From assembly GCA_003695505.1 (NCBI GenBank), contig RFIY01000127.1, forward strand, positions 1-21,097: 21,097 bases of DNA. The letters run 5' to 3'. Below, piece by piece: positions 8,738 through 15,525 of this stretch. The notes beneath the pieces were generated by a model, which saw only the letters and a program-made list of their open reading frames with translations, searched no databases and had not been told where the DNA came from. Position 1 is the stretch's first letter, and every line of letters starts with the position of its first letter. The position numbers and the translations under genes are program-made. The DNA comes from Candidatus Dadabacteria bacterium (GTDB taxonomy: Bacteria; J088).

Positions 8738-9924
8738 CCAGATGGTATTTTCTGCAACCGGATGGCGCGTCTGATGAACCACAGGATGCACTGAACGGCC
8801 AGACGCCCCTGCAGGCGGCGCACACGCCCGCGCTCGACCAACTGGCGCGTCGCGGAAGCGGCATCCGCCTGCGCACGATACCGGAGGGCTTCCCGCCAGG
8901 CAGCGATGTTGGCAATCTGAGCCTGCTCGGCTATGATCCAAACCGCTATTTCACGGGAAGATCTCCAATCGAGGCAGCTGCCATGGGGATTGAGCTCGGC
9001 AGCGGCGATGTGGCGTTTCGCTGTAATCTCGTGACCATTTCCGAGCAGGATGGCGCACGCTCGATGGTCGACTTCTCGGCAGGCCACATCGCGACCGTCG
9101 AGGCGCACGAACTCATTGACGCGCTCAACGAAGCCTTGCCCGATGTCTCGTTTTATCCAGGTGTCAGCTATCGCCACATCGTCGTTGCCCAGGTGCCGGT
9201 TGAAGACTTGCGGACGACACCACCGCACGACATTCAGGGACAGCGAATCGATGACTGGCTTCCGTCGGGCGCCGCTGCAAGCTGGTGCCGAGACGTCATG
9301 GAGCGCGCGCACGCGGTACTGGCCGATCATCCCGTCAACCAACGACGCACCGCGGAAGGGAAGCTGCCCGCGACCGATATCTGGCTCTGGGGGCAGGGGG
9401 GCGCCACGCGCCTGATGGCGTTCAGGGAACGGCACGGCTGGAGTGGGGCCATGATTACCGCCGTGGACCTGCTCCGCGGTCTTGGCGTGCTGTCCGGAAT
9501 GCGCGTCATCGAGGTCGAAGGGGCGACCGGATTCGTCGACACGAATTACGCCGGCAAGGCTCGTGCGGCGATTGAATCCGATGAAGACTTCGTCTTCGTG
9601 CATCTCGAAGCACCGGATGAAAGCTCGCATATGGGCAGCCTGAAGCACAAGCTTGAGTCAATTGAGCGGTTTGATGCGGAAATCCTTGCGCCAATTGCGG
9701 AAGTGGCGGAAGCGGAAGGCGCAGGAATCATCGTTGCCCCGGATCATCCGACGCTACTCCGCACGCGTACGCACGCGCTTGCCGATGTCCCATGTGTCGT
9801 CTGGAATCCTCGGAAGCCGGGCGATGGTGCTGAAGGCTTCGATGAACGACTATTATCACGAAACGAACGAATCAATGGCTGGGAGTTGCTTGATGTCGTC
9901 CGAGAACGCTATTCCGCAGATTGA
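8734..9924 (+). CDS. apgM: archaeal-type cofactor-independent phosphoglycerate mutase-like protein (proposed homoserine kinase)
   Basis: This is an alkaline-phosphatase-superfamily metalloenzyme. The 396-residue protein keeps all the expected metal and catalytic residues: Asp in PDGASDEP near residue 10, the nucleophile Ser in PPGSDVGNLSLLGYDP, His in SAGHI, the HPVN...WLWGQG substrate segment, APDESSH (Asp and His of one metal site), DHPT and RTHA (the other ligands). The known reaction of the family is interconversion of 2- and 3-phosphoglycerate. However, a subgroup found beside homoserine dehydrogenase or threonine synthase has been proposed, from gene context, to supply homoserine kinase activity (TIGR02535-type annotation). 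Here it overlaps hom by 4 bp, which fits that subgroup. The function is therefore open between mutase and threonine-pathway enzyme; the family assignment is firm. Confidence 0.85.
   Translation: MTRWYFLQPDGASDEPQDALNGQTPLQAAHTPALDQLARRGSGIRLRTIPEGFPPGSDVGNLSLLGYDPNRYFTGRSPIEAAAMGIELGSGDVAFRCNLVTISEQDGARSMVDFSAGHIATVEAHELIDALNEALPDVSFYPGVSYRHIVVAQVPVEDLRTTPPHDIQGQRIDDWLPSGAAASWCRDVMERAHAVLADHPVNQRRTAEGKLPATDIWLWGQGGATRLMAFRERHGWSGAMITAVDLLRGLGVLSGMRVIEVEGATGFVDTNYAGKARAAIESDEDFVFVHLEAPDESSHMGSLKHKLESIERFDAEILAPIAEVAEAEGAGIIVAPDHPTLLRTRTHALADVPCVVWNPRKPGDGAEGFDERLLSRNERINGWELLDVVRERYSAD
9881..9885 (+). promoter_or_regulatory. ribosome-binding site deciding the glpX-like start
   Basis: GGGAG lies 7 bases before ATG 9893. 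It supports that start over longer in-frame options at 9875 and far upstream inside apgM, which would add sequence unlike any GlpX. Confidence 0.55.
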
Positions 9925-10855
9925 CCGCGGTGTAGGCATCGATGTCGTCAGATTGACGGAAGGAGCGGCACGGCGCGCAGCGAGGCATATGGGCAGGGGG
10001 GACGAGGCGCTGATTTTTCGAGAAGCGCTGGCCGGCCTTACCGAGAGCCTGAACCTCGTCAATCTGCGCGGACGCTTCGTACTCGGGCAATCGATGCCCG
10101 AATTGCAGGATCGTGTAGACAGCGGCGAACATTTTGGCGAAGGCAGCCGCGATGTTGATCTTGCCGTGCATCCGGTCGAATGCCTGACCGCGTGTGCGCT
10201 CGGCGGACGCAACTCGATGAGCGCCCTCGTCGTTGCGCCGACTGGAACGATTCCCGCAATCCCGGATGTGTACATGGAAAAGCTCGCGTGCGGTCATGGT
10301 CTGGATGACACGCTCTCGTTCGATATGACCGTTGCCGAGATTCTGGAAACGCTTGCGGTCGCGAAGGGCAGCCGAATCGAAGAATTGACCGTGACGATAC
10401 TGGATCGACCGCGCAATCGCGAGTGGATCGAGGCAACCCGTGAAGCTGGCGCGCGTGTACGACTGATCGCTGACGGGGACCTCGCGGCGGCGATTGCAAC
10501 CTGCGTCCCAGACAGCGGTGTAGATCTCCTTGTCGGAAGCGGCGGTGCGTTTGAGGGGTTCCTCGCGGCCGCTGCGGTGTCGGGGATGGGCGGATCCTTT
10601 GTCGGACGGTATGTCATCAAGAGTGAAGAACACCATCGCCTCGTCCTCAATGCCGGGATTGATGATCCACGGCGAGTGTTGCACAGTAGCGACCTGCTGC
10701 CGGGAGAATATGTGTTTTCCGCGACCGGCATCACCGATGGCGATGTGCTTCCAGGTGTCCGTTTCCATAGCGGGACGGCGATCAGCGAATCGCTGATGGT
10801 CCGGACCGCGAGTCATACGGTTCGCCGCGTTCGCAGCGAACACAAACTGCACTGA
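9893..10855 (+). CDS. glpX: GlpX-family (class II fructose-1,6-bisphosphatase) homologue lacking the catalytic metal ligands
   Basis: The 320-residue protein aligns over its whole length with class II fructose bisphosphatase. Conserved blocks are RLTEGAARRAARHMGRGD (20-37), PDVYMEKL (124-131), ELTVTILDRPR (164-174), DGDLAAAIATC, VDLLVGSGGAFEG (210-222), FSATGITDGDVLPG and RTASHTVRR. The metal-binding core is replaced. By hand alignment to E. coli GlpX, Asp33 becomes Phe42, Glu57 of GEGEIDEAP becomes Gln66 (reading GQSMPELQD), Asp85 of DPIEGT becomes His93 (HPVECL) and Thr90 becomes Leu98. Only the Glu213 equivalent (Glu221) remains. The frame is continuous across this region, so it is not a simple frameshift. 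Bisphosphatase activity is unlikely. The start overlaps apgM by 32 bp, so it belongs to the alaC-hom operon. The true role is unknown; regulatory pseudoenzyme or altered catalysis are both possible. Confidence 0.8.
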   Translation: MSSENAIPQIDRGVGIDVVRLTEGAARRAARHMGRGDEALIFREALAGLTESLNLVNLRGRFVLGQSMPELQDRVDSGEHFGEGSRDVDLAVHPVECLTACALGGRNSMSALVVAPTGTIPAIPDVYMEKLACGHGLDDTLSFDMTVAEILETLAVAKGSRIEELTVTILDRPRNREWIEATREAGARVRLIADGDLAAAIATCVPDSGVDLLVGSGGAFEGFLAAAAVSGMGGSFVGRYVIKSEEHHRLVLNAGIDDPRRVLHSSDLLPGEYVFSATGITDGDVLPGVRFHSGTAISESLMVRTASHTVRRVRSEHKLH

Positions 10856-10890
10856 ATCCTTCTGCGTCCAACCGCGGGCGCCTGCGCTGG

Positions 10891-10896
10891 AAAGGA
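10891..10896 (+). promoter_or_regulatory. ribosome-binding site supporting the TTG start of trmH
   Basis: AAAGGA lies 6 bases before TTG 10903. The alternative ATG at 10930 would remove the basic N-terminal residues TKRRRARM, which match the usual TrmH N-terminus. Confidence 0.5.
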
Positions 10897-10902
10897 ACCA
10901 CC

Positions 10903-11478
10903 TTGACGACCAAGCGTCGCCGTGCCCGGATGAATACGGTTCTGGCCAACCGTACGGATTGCATCACGCTCGTACTGGATGATGTACACGATCCGCACAA
11001 TGTCGCGGCCGTCCTGCGCAGCGCGGATGCGTTTGGTGTATCGCGCGTCCATGCCGTCGAAGGCGGTGCGAGTGTCCGGATCAGCAATCGCGTTGCGCGC
11101 GGCACCCAGAACTGGGTCGAGCTGTGCCGATACCGCAACCGCGAAACGTTGCTGGAACGTTTGCGACAGGATCGGGTCGCGATCTGGGTCGCCGCTGCGG
11201 ATGAAAAGAGCCGTCCGCTCGAAGCGTGGCAACCGGATCGACATCCGACCGCATTCGTTTTCGGCAACGAACACCGCGGCGTAGATCCGTTCTGGCGTGA
11301 ACACGCCGATGAAATTTTTGCGATTCCAATGGTCGGTATGGTCGAAAGCCTCAACATTAGCGTGGCCTGCGCTGTTACACTGCATGCGGTACGAACGCGC
11401 CTGGAGCGTTCAGCCATCGACTGGCGGCTGACCGACGAACGGCGTCAGGAAATCCTTCAGCACTGGACGGCACAATGA
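10903..11478 (+). CDS. trmH: SpoU-family RNA 2'-O-methyltransferase, likely tRNA (Gm18) methyltransferase
   Basis: This is an S-adenosylmethionine-dependent ribose methyltransferase with a knotted SPOUT fold. The 191-residue protein has the three SpoU motifs: DDVHDPHNVAAVLRSADAFGV (motif 1, with the catalytic Arg), FVFGNEHRGVDP (motif 2) and IPMVGMVESLNISVACAV (motif 3). The lack of an N-terminal RNA-binding domain of the RlmB type, and the basic start RRRARMNTVLANR, point to TrmH, which modifies G18 of tRNAs. The start is TTG 10903. The stop overlaps the gltX ATG as ATGA. It heads the trmH-gltX-cysS block; 47 bases separate it from glpX with no obvious terminator. Confidence 0.85.
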   Translation: MTTKRRRARMNTVLANRTDCITLVLDDVHDPHNVAAVLRSADAFGVSRVHAVEGGASVRISNRVARGTQNWVELCRYRNRETLLERLRQDRVAIWVAAADEKSRPLEAWQPDRHPTAFVFGNEHRGVDPFWREHADEIFAIPMVGMVESLNISVACAVTLHAVRTRLERSAIDWRLTDERRQEILQHWTAQ

Positions 11479-12971
11479 CCCATGCGACAACCGATGTGGT
11501 TCGTTTCGCTCCGAGTCCGACCGGCACACTCCATCTTGGCAATGCCCGGACGGCACTGTTCAACTGGCTGTACGCCAGACATTACGGCGCAACGATGGTG
11601 CTACGCATCGAAGACACGGATCGCGAGCGGAGTCGACCCGAATATGAACACGCGATCATCGAGGACTTGCGCTGGCTCGGGATCGACTGGGACCAGGGGC
11701 CGGATTGCGGCGGCGCGGCCGCGCCATTTCGCCAAAGTGAGGCCGGCGACTGGTACAGGAGCGTCATCGAACGTCTCAGGGCGCAGGACGCAATATATCC
11801 CTGCTTCTGCACGCAGGAGCAACTGGAACAGGATCGAGAGGCCGCACGCGCCAGCGGCGGCCAGATCGTGTACAGTCGGCGCTGCCGCGACCTCGACGCC
11901 GAGACCGCACAGCGGCGCATCGAGCAGGGCGACCCCCATGTCTGGCGGCTGCGGCTGCCGGAATCCCTTGAACACGTCACGTTCAAGGATCTGGTTCGCG
12001 GCGAGGTCCGGATTCCGATTGCCAATTTTGGCGGCGATTTCGTGCTGTTGCGAACAGACGGTTCTCCTGTTTTCCATCTCGCCGTCGTGGCGGACGACCA
12101 CCGGATGGGTGTGACGCTCGTGCTTCGCGGAGAGGACCATCTCGTCAATACGGCGCGCCAGATCTGCCTGTATCGCGCACTTGACTGGGAGCCACCACGT
12201 TGGGGCCATATGGCGATGATCCTTGGCGCCGACCGCACGAAGCTCTCCAAACGACATGGCGGCGTTTCCGTGCGCCACTATCGTGAGCAGGGCGTCCTTC
12301 CGCAGGCGCTGATGAACTACCTTGCGTTGCTTGGCTGGAACCCGGGTGATGATACCGAGGTGATGCGGCCCGGAGAACTGATTGAGCGATTTTCCGTCGA
12401 CAGGCTGATTCCGAGCGCCGCCGTTTTCGACGAAACAAAGCTGTACTGGCTCAATGCGCAGCACTTGCGCGCGCTCGACGAGGCCGCGTATCTCGATCAT
12501 GCGCGAAACTGGATCGTTGCGTACGCCCCAGCGATATCGAATCTCCTCGAACTGGATGGAATGGATGACGTTCTGCTGGCGCTGCGGGAGCAGATCCAGG
12601 TGTTCTCGGAACTTCCCGGTGCGCTGACGATGTTTCAGGAACCAGGCATTGACCTGTCCAGCCCGGCGGTCGACAAGGTGGTGAAGATGCCGACGTTCGC
12701 GCCGATCATCGATGCCATTTCCAAATTTGTCGAGGCGCATCCGCTGCCGGAAACCGCCCAAGCACGCCGCGACTGGCTTGATGCACTCAAACAATACGTT
12801 TCGGAGCAAACAGGCGCCGGCGGCCGCAAATTGTTCCAGCCGATTCGCCTCGCATTGACCGGCGTTCCCAGCGGGCGCGACCTTGGCGTGCTCATTGCAG
12901 CCATGCCTGCGGATCTGGTTCACCGACGGCTGGAGATCTGGAGACAGCATATAGCTGAGGCGGTGTCCTGA
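11475..12971 (+). CDS. gltX: glutamyl-tRNA synthetase
   Basis: This class I aminoacyl-tRNA synthetase charges tRNA-Glu. The 498-residue protein has the HIGH-type motif in SPTGTLHLGNAR (HLGN at 20-23), RIEDTDRERS, the zinc-type Cys110-x-Cys112...Tyr133...Cys137, RGEDHLVNTARQ, the KMSKS equivalent KLSKR (256-260) and an all-helical C-terminal anticodon-binding region. Full length excludes the short Glu-Q tRNA synthetase. Whether it also misacylates tRNA-Gln (with GatCAB repairing) cannot be read from the sequence alone. It overlaps trmH by 4 bp and cysS by 1 bp (TGATG), so translation of the three genes is probably coupled. Confidence 0.96.
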   Translation: MTHATTDVVRFAPSPTGTLHLGNARTALFNWLYARHYGATMVLRIEDTDRERSRPEYEHAIIEDLRWLGIDWDQGPDCGGAAAPFRQSEAGDWYRSVIERLRAQDAIYPCFCTQEQLEQDREAARASGGQIVYSRRCRDLDAETAQRRIEQGDPHVWRLRLPESLEHVTFKDLVRGEVRIPIANFGGDFVLLRTDGSPVFHLAVVADDHRMGVTLVLRGEDHLVNTARQICLYRALDWEPPRWGHMAMILGADRTKLSKRHGGVSVRHYREQGVLPQALMNYLALLGWNPGDDTEVMRPGELIERFSVDRLIPSAAVFDETKLYWLNAQHLRALDEAAYLDHARNWIVAYAPAISNLLELDGMDDVLLALREQIQVFSELPGALTMFQEPGIDLSSPAVDKVVKMPTFAPIIDAISKFVEAHPLPETAQARRDWLDALKQYVSEQTGAGGRKLFQPIRLALTGVPSGRDLGVLIAAMPADLVHRRLEIWRQHIAEAVS

Positions 12972-14476
12972 TGCAGGAAATCCGCCTGTACAACACGCTG
13001 CATCGAACACTGGAGACGTTCGAGCCCCTCGATCCGGAACAGGTCGTCATGTATGTGTGCGGTCCGACGGTCTACGACGACCCACACCTCGGACATGCGC
13101 GCGCGGCCGTGGTGTTCGACGTACTTTTTCGGCTGCTGCGCCGGGTTTACGGCGATCATGCTGTCCGCTACATCCGGAACTACACGGACGTCGACGACAA
13201 AATTATTGCCCGCGCCAATGAACGAGGCGTGGCGATCGAAGCGATCACCCGACAATACATCGCAGCATACGAGGAAGCCGTCGATGCACTCGGCTGCCTT
13301 CGTCCGACCGTGTCGCCTCGTGTCACCGAGGTCATGGAACGGATTACGGACTGGATTCAGCAACTGATCGATGCCGGCGCGGCCTACGAGGCGGGCGGCT
13401 GTGTTTTTTTCGACGTCTCCGCGTTTCCGGAATACGGCAAACTCTCGAACCGGACTGCGGACGATCTCGTGACCACTCAGCGTATCGAGCCTGATCCGCG
13501 AAAGCGTTCCCCGCTCGATTTTGCGCTCTGGAAGGAAGCACGTCCGGGCGAACCCGAATGGCCGTCACCATGGGGTCCGGGCCGCCCGGGATGGCATATC
13601 GAGTGCACCGTAATGGCTACGGTGTACGGGCGCGAGACGCTCGATATACACGGCGGCGGACTGGATCTGATTTTTCCGCACCACGAAAACGAAATTGCAC
13701 AGTGCGAAGCCGTGACGCATCACACGTTTGCGCGATACTGGGTACACAACGGCTTTGTTCGGATCAATGCCGAAAAGATGTCGAAGAGCCTGGGGAACTT
13801 TTTTACGGTTGGCGACCTCCTGTCACGCTGGCCAGCGCAGACATTGCGCTATTTTCTGTTATCGGCGCATTATCGCAGCCCGCTCGACTTTCACCCCGGT
13901 GGCCTGGTCGAATCCACGAAGGCGCTGTTTCGTCTGTATGGCGCAGCGGCGCTCATCGATCGTCTGCAGACTGCACCAGACGCCGAGCGCACGACGAAAC
14001 AAACCCATCGCCTGGCCGAACTCGAACGCATCGCAAAGCAATCGATCGAGACCTTTGACGCGGCACTCCGCGATGATCTGAACACCGCACGCGCCCTTGG
14101 TGCCGTATTTGAGACCGTTCGCGAAGTCAATCGTCGGGCGGCCCTGTTGACGGACCCGCTACCCACCGCGCAGGCAGAACTCGTCGAGCGCCTCCAGTTC
14201 CTACTGGCTCGTCTGCGAGATGACCTGGCCCTGTGTACAGGTTCGGCGGCAGACTTTTTCGCAGAGTGGAACCAACTCGCGACCGCTGCACTCGGACTGG
14301 ATCCCGACGAAATCAACCGCCAGATCGCCGAACGGACGGCGGCGCGCCAGCAACGCGACTGGGCACGCTCGGATGACATTCGCGACGCACTGGCGTCTTC
14401 GGGTGTGCTCCTTGAAGACTCGCCCGACGGCACGATCTGGCGTGTCGATCCGGAATACGTTGCCGGCCGTGATTGA
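12971..14476 (+). CDS. cysS: cysteinyl-tRNA synthetase
   Basis: This class I synthetase charges tRNA-Cys, using a zinc ion to recognise the cysteine thiol. The 501-residue protein shows Cys30 in CGPTVYD, PHLGHAR (38-44), YTDVDDKII (71-79), Cys212 in WHIEC, the His pair in FPHHENE (237-238), and KMSKSLGNFFTV with KMSKS at 269-273. The C-terminal DALR-like helical domain and a terminal anticodon-binding part complete it. The usual length and all ligands indicate a functional enzyme. It overlaps the following kinase gene by 8 bp. Confidence 0.97.
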   Translation: MQEIRLYNTLHRTLETFEPLDPEQVVMYVCGPTVYDDPHLGHARAAVVFDVLFRLLRRVYGDHAVRYIRNYTDVDDKIIARANERGVAIEAITRQYIAAYEEAVDALGCLRPTVSPRVTEVMERITDWIQQLIDAGAAYEAGGCVFFDVSAFPEYGKLSNRTADDLVTTQRIEPDPRKRSPLDFALWKEARPGEPEWPSPWGPGRPGWHIECTVMATVYGRETLDIHGGGLDLIFPHHENEIAQCEAVTHHTFARYWVHNGFVRINAEKMSKSLGNFFTVGDLLSRWPAQTLRYFLLSAHYRSPLDFHPGGLVESTKALFRLYGAAALIDRLQTAPDAERTTKQTHRLAELERIAKQSIETFDAALRDDLNTARALGAVFETVREVNRRAALLTDPLPTAQAELVERLQFLLARLRDDLALCTGSAADFFAEWNQLATAALGLDPDEINRQIAERTAARQQRDWARSDDIRDALASSGVLLEDSPDGTIWRVDPEYVAGRD

Positions 14477-15497
14477 AGACGCGCCCGATCTCGCGATCGA
14501 AACCGCCCGCAAGGTGCTTGGCGGGGCGTGGGCAGTAGACGCAACCCGGCGGGACGGTTCGGATCGGTTGTATGTCCGCTTACGCAACGCACAAGACGAA
14601 ACCGTCATGGCCATGATCTGGCCTTCGCAGCGCAAGGGCGGCGAGGCCGGTGCAGATGCCGACCCGGCGCGGATGGTGGTCGAGGTCACGCAAGCGCTTG
14701 CATCGGCAGGTCTGCCCGTCCCGCAACTGCTGGGGCAACGAGACGACCTTCGCGTGCTGTTGCTCGAAGATCTGGGACACACACATCTCTCCGATCTGTT
14801 CGGCGACGGCGTTCCTGTCGACCGGTATGCAGAGGCGCTTGAACTGTTACATCGGTTTCAGCGCACGACATTTGCCACGAACTGTCCGATTCTGACGAGA
14901 TCGTATGATTCGGGTCTGTGGCACTGGGAATTTGACCATTTTCGCGAATGGGGCGTGGAGCATCGCTCTGGTGAACCGCTGCCTTCCCGGATCGCAGGAC
15001 ATCTGGATCAGGTTTTTCGTGACCTGGCAGAACGACTGGCATCTGCCCCTGCGGTTCCCGTACACCGCGACTATCATTGCCGCAATCTGATGATCGATCC
15101 GCTCGGTCGCCTGCGCTGGATCGACTACCAGGATGCGTTGACCGGGCATCCGTTTTACGATGTGGCGAGCCTCCTGTGGGATGCGTATGTGGAGATCGAC
15201 AACGATGTTCGAATGATGTTGTTCGAGGAATGGCTTTCCGCTGCAGCGCCAGATCTGAAGACCGCATTCGCCGACGCGGAAGCAGAGGTGGCCCTGGTTG
15301 CGATGCACCGCATGCTGAAGGCGGCGGGCCGTTTTGTACTCTTTGTCCAACAGAAGAGTCTCGGTGAGTTTGCGGCGCATATCCCGGGCCTGCTGACGCG
15401 GGTCGAGGCGCTGGCTGCAACATATCGGGATCGTTTGCCTGTCTTCGATCAGATTGTCGAACCACTCCGTCCATATGTGCCGGAATGGCGCACCTGA
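14469..15497 (+). CDS. COG3178-type phosphotransferase (AmgK-like sugar kinase)
   Basis: This is an APH/protein-kinase-fold small-molecule kinase. The 342-residue protein has the catalytic loop HRDYHCRN (199-206), the metal-binding Asp in WIDYQDALTGHPFYDVASLL (217-236), VLLLEDLG (96-103) and the WHWEFDHFREWG segment (151-162), which resembles the ELxLFxEWY signature of AmgK (N-acetylmuramate/N-acetylglucosamine anomeric kinase of peptidoglycan recycling). The N-lobe is short and lacks the clear GDASFRRYFR string, reading RRDGSDRLYVRL instead. The start is taken as GTG 14469, overlapping cysS; TTG 14460 is an alternative. The normal AmgK partner MurU is not adjacent, so the sugar substrate is uncertain. 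A ThrB2-type homoserine kinase is less likely from the motifs. Confidence 0.7.
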   Translation: MIEDAPDLAIETARKVLGGAWAVDATRRDGSDRLYVRLRNAQDETVMAMIWPSQRKGGEAGADADPARMVVEVTQALASAGLPVPQLLGQRDDLRVLLLEDLGHTHLSDLFGDGVPVDRYAEALELLHRFQRTTFATNCPILTRSYDSGLWHWEFDHFREWGVEHRSGEPLPSRIAGHLDQVFRDLAERLASAPAVPVHRDYHCRNLMIDPLGRLRWIDYQDALTGHPFYDVASLLWDAYVEIDNDVRMMLFEEWLSAAAPDLKTAFADAEAEVALVAMHRMLKAAGRFVLFVQQKSLGEFAAHIPGLLTRVEALAATYRDRLPVFDQIVEPLRPYVPEWRT

Positions 15498-15508
15498 CCA
15501 GCGGCCAT

Positions 15509-15520
15509 ACTGTTATCCTG
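15509..15520 (+). promoter_or_regulatory. candidate extended -10 (ACTGTTATCCTG) just before an ATG
   Basis: TGT-TATCCT ends only 6 bases before ATG 15526, so transcription from it would begin at or next to the start codon, giving a leaderless message. No ribosome-binding site is visible before this ATG. The string matches 11 of 12 bases with that at 4212-4223. Confidence 0.35.
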
Positions 15521-15525
15521 AAACG

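Noticed and set aside
9653-9892. N-terminal extension of the GlpX-like frame into apgM
   Set aside because: The extra 80 residues are Arg/Ser-rich, unlike GlpX, and overlap the conserved C-terminal metal-site region of the apgM-like gene; ATG 9893 has its own ribosome-binding site and aligns with GlpX N-termini.
9893-10855. Frameshifted glpX pseudogene
   Set aside because: The frame is continuous from start to stop, with family motifs in the same frame on both sides of the altered core, so the changes are substitutions, not a shift. Relaxed selection cannot be excluded from one sequence.
11475-12971. Glutamyl-Q tRNA(Asp) synthetase
   Set aside because: At 498 residues with a full C-terminal anticodon-binding region it is too long; GluQ-RS lacks that domain.
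11601-13010. 469-codon open frame on the minus strand opposite gltX
   Set aside because: GltX is unmistakable on the other strand with all motifs; the reverse frame shows no family features.
14469-15497. ThrB2-type homoserine kinase as the missing threonine step
   Set aside because: The fold is shared (APH-like), but the EDLG and FREWG segments match the COG3178/AmgK group better, and the gene is in a different block from hom. It is kept only as an alternative.
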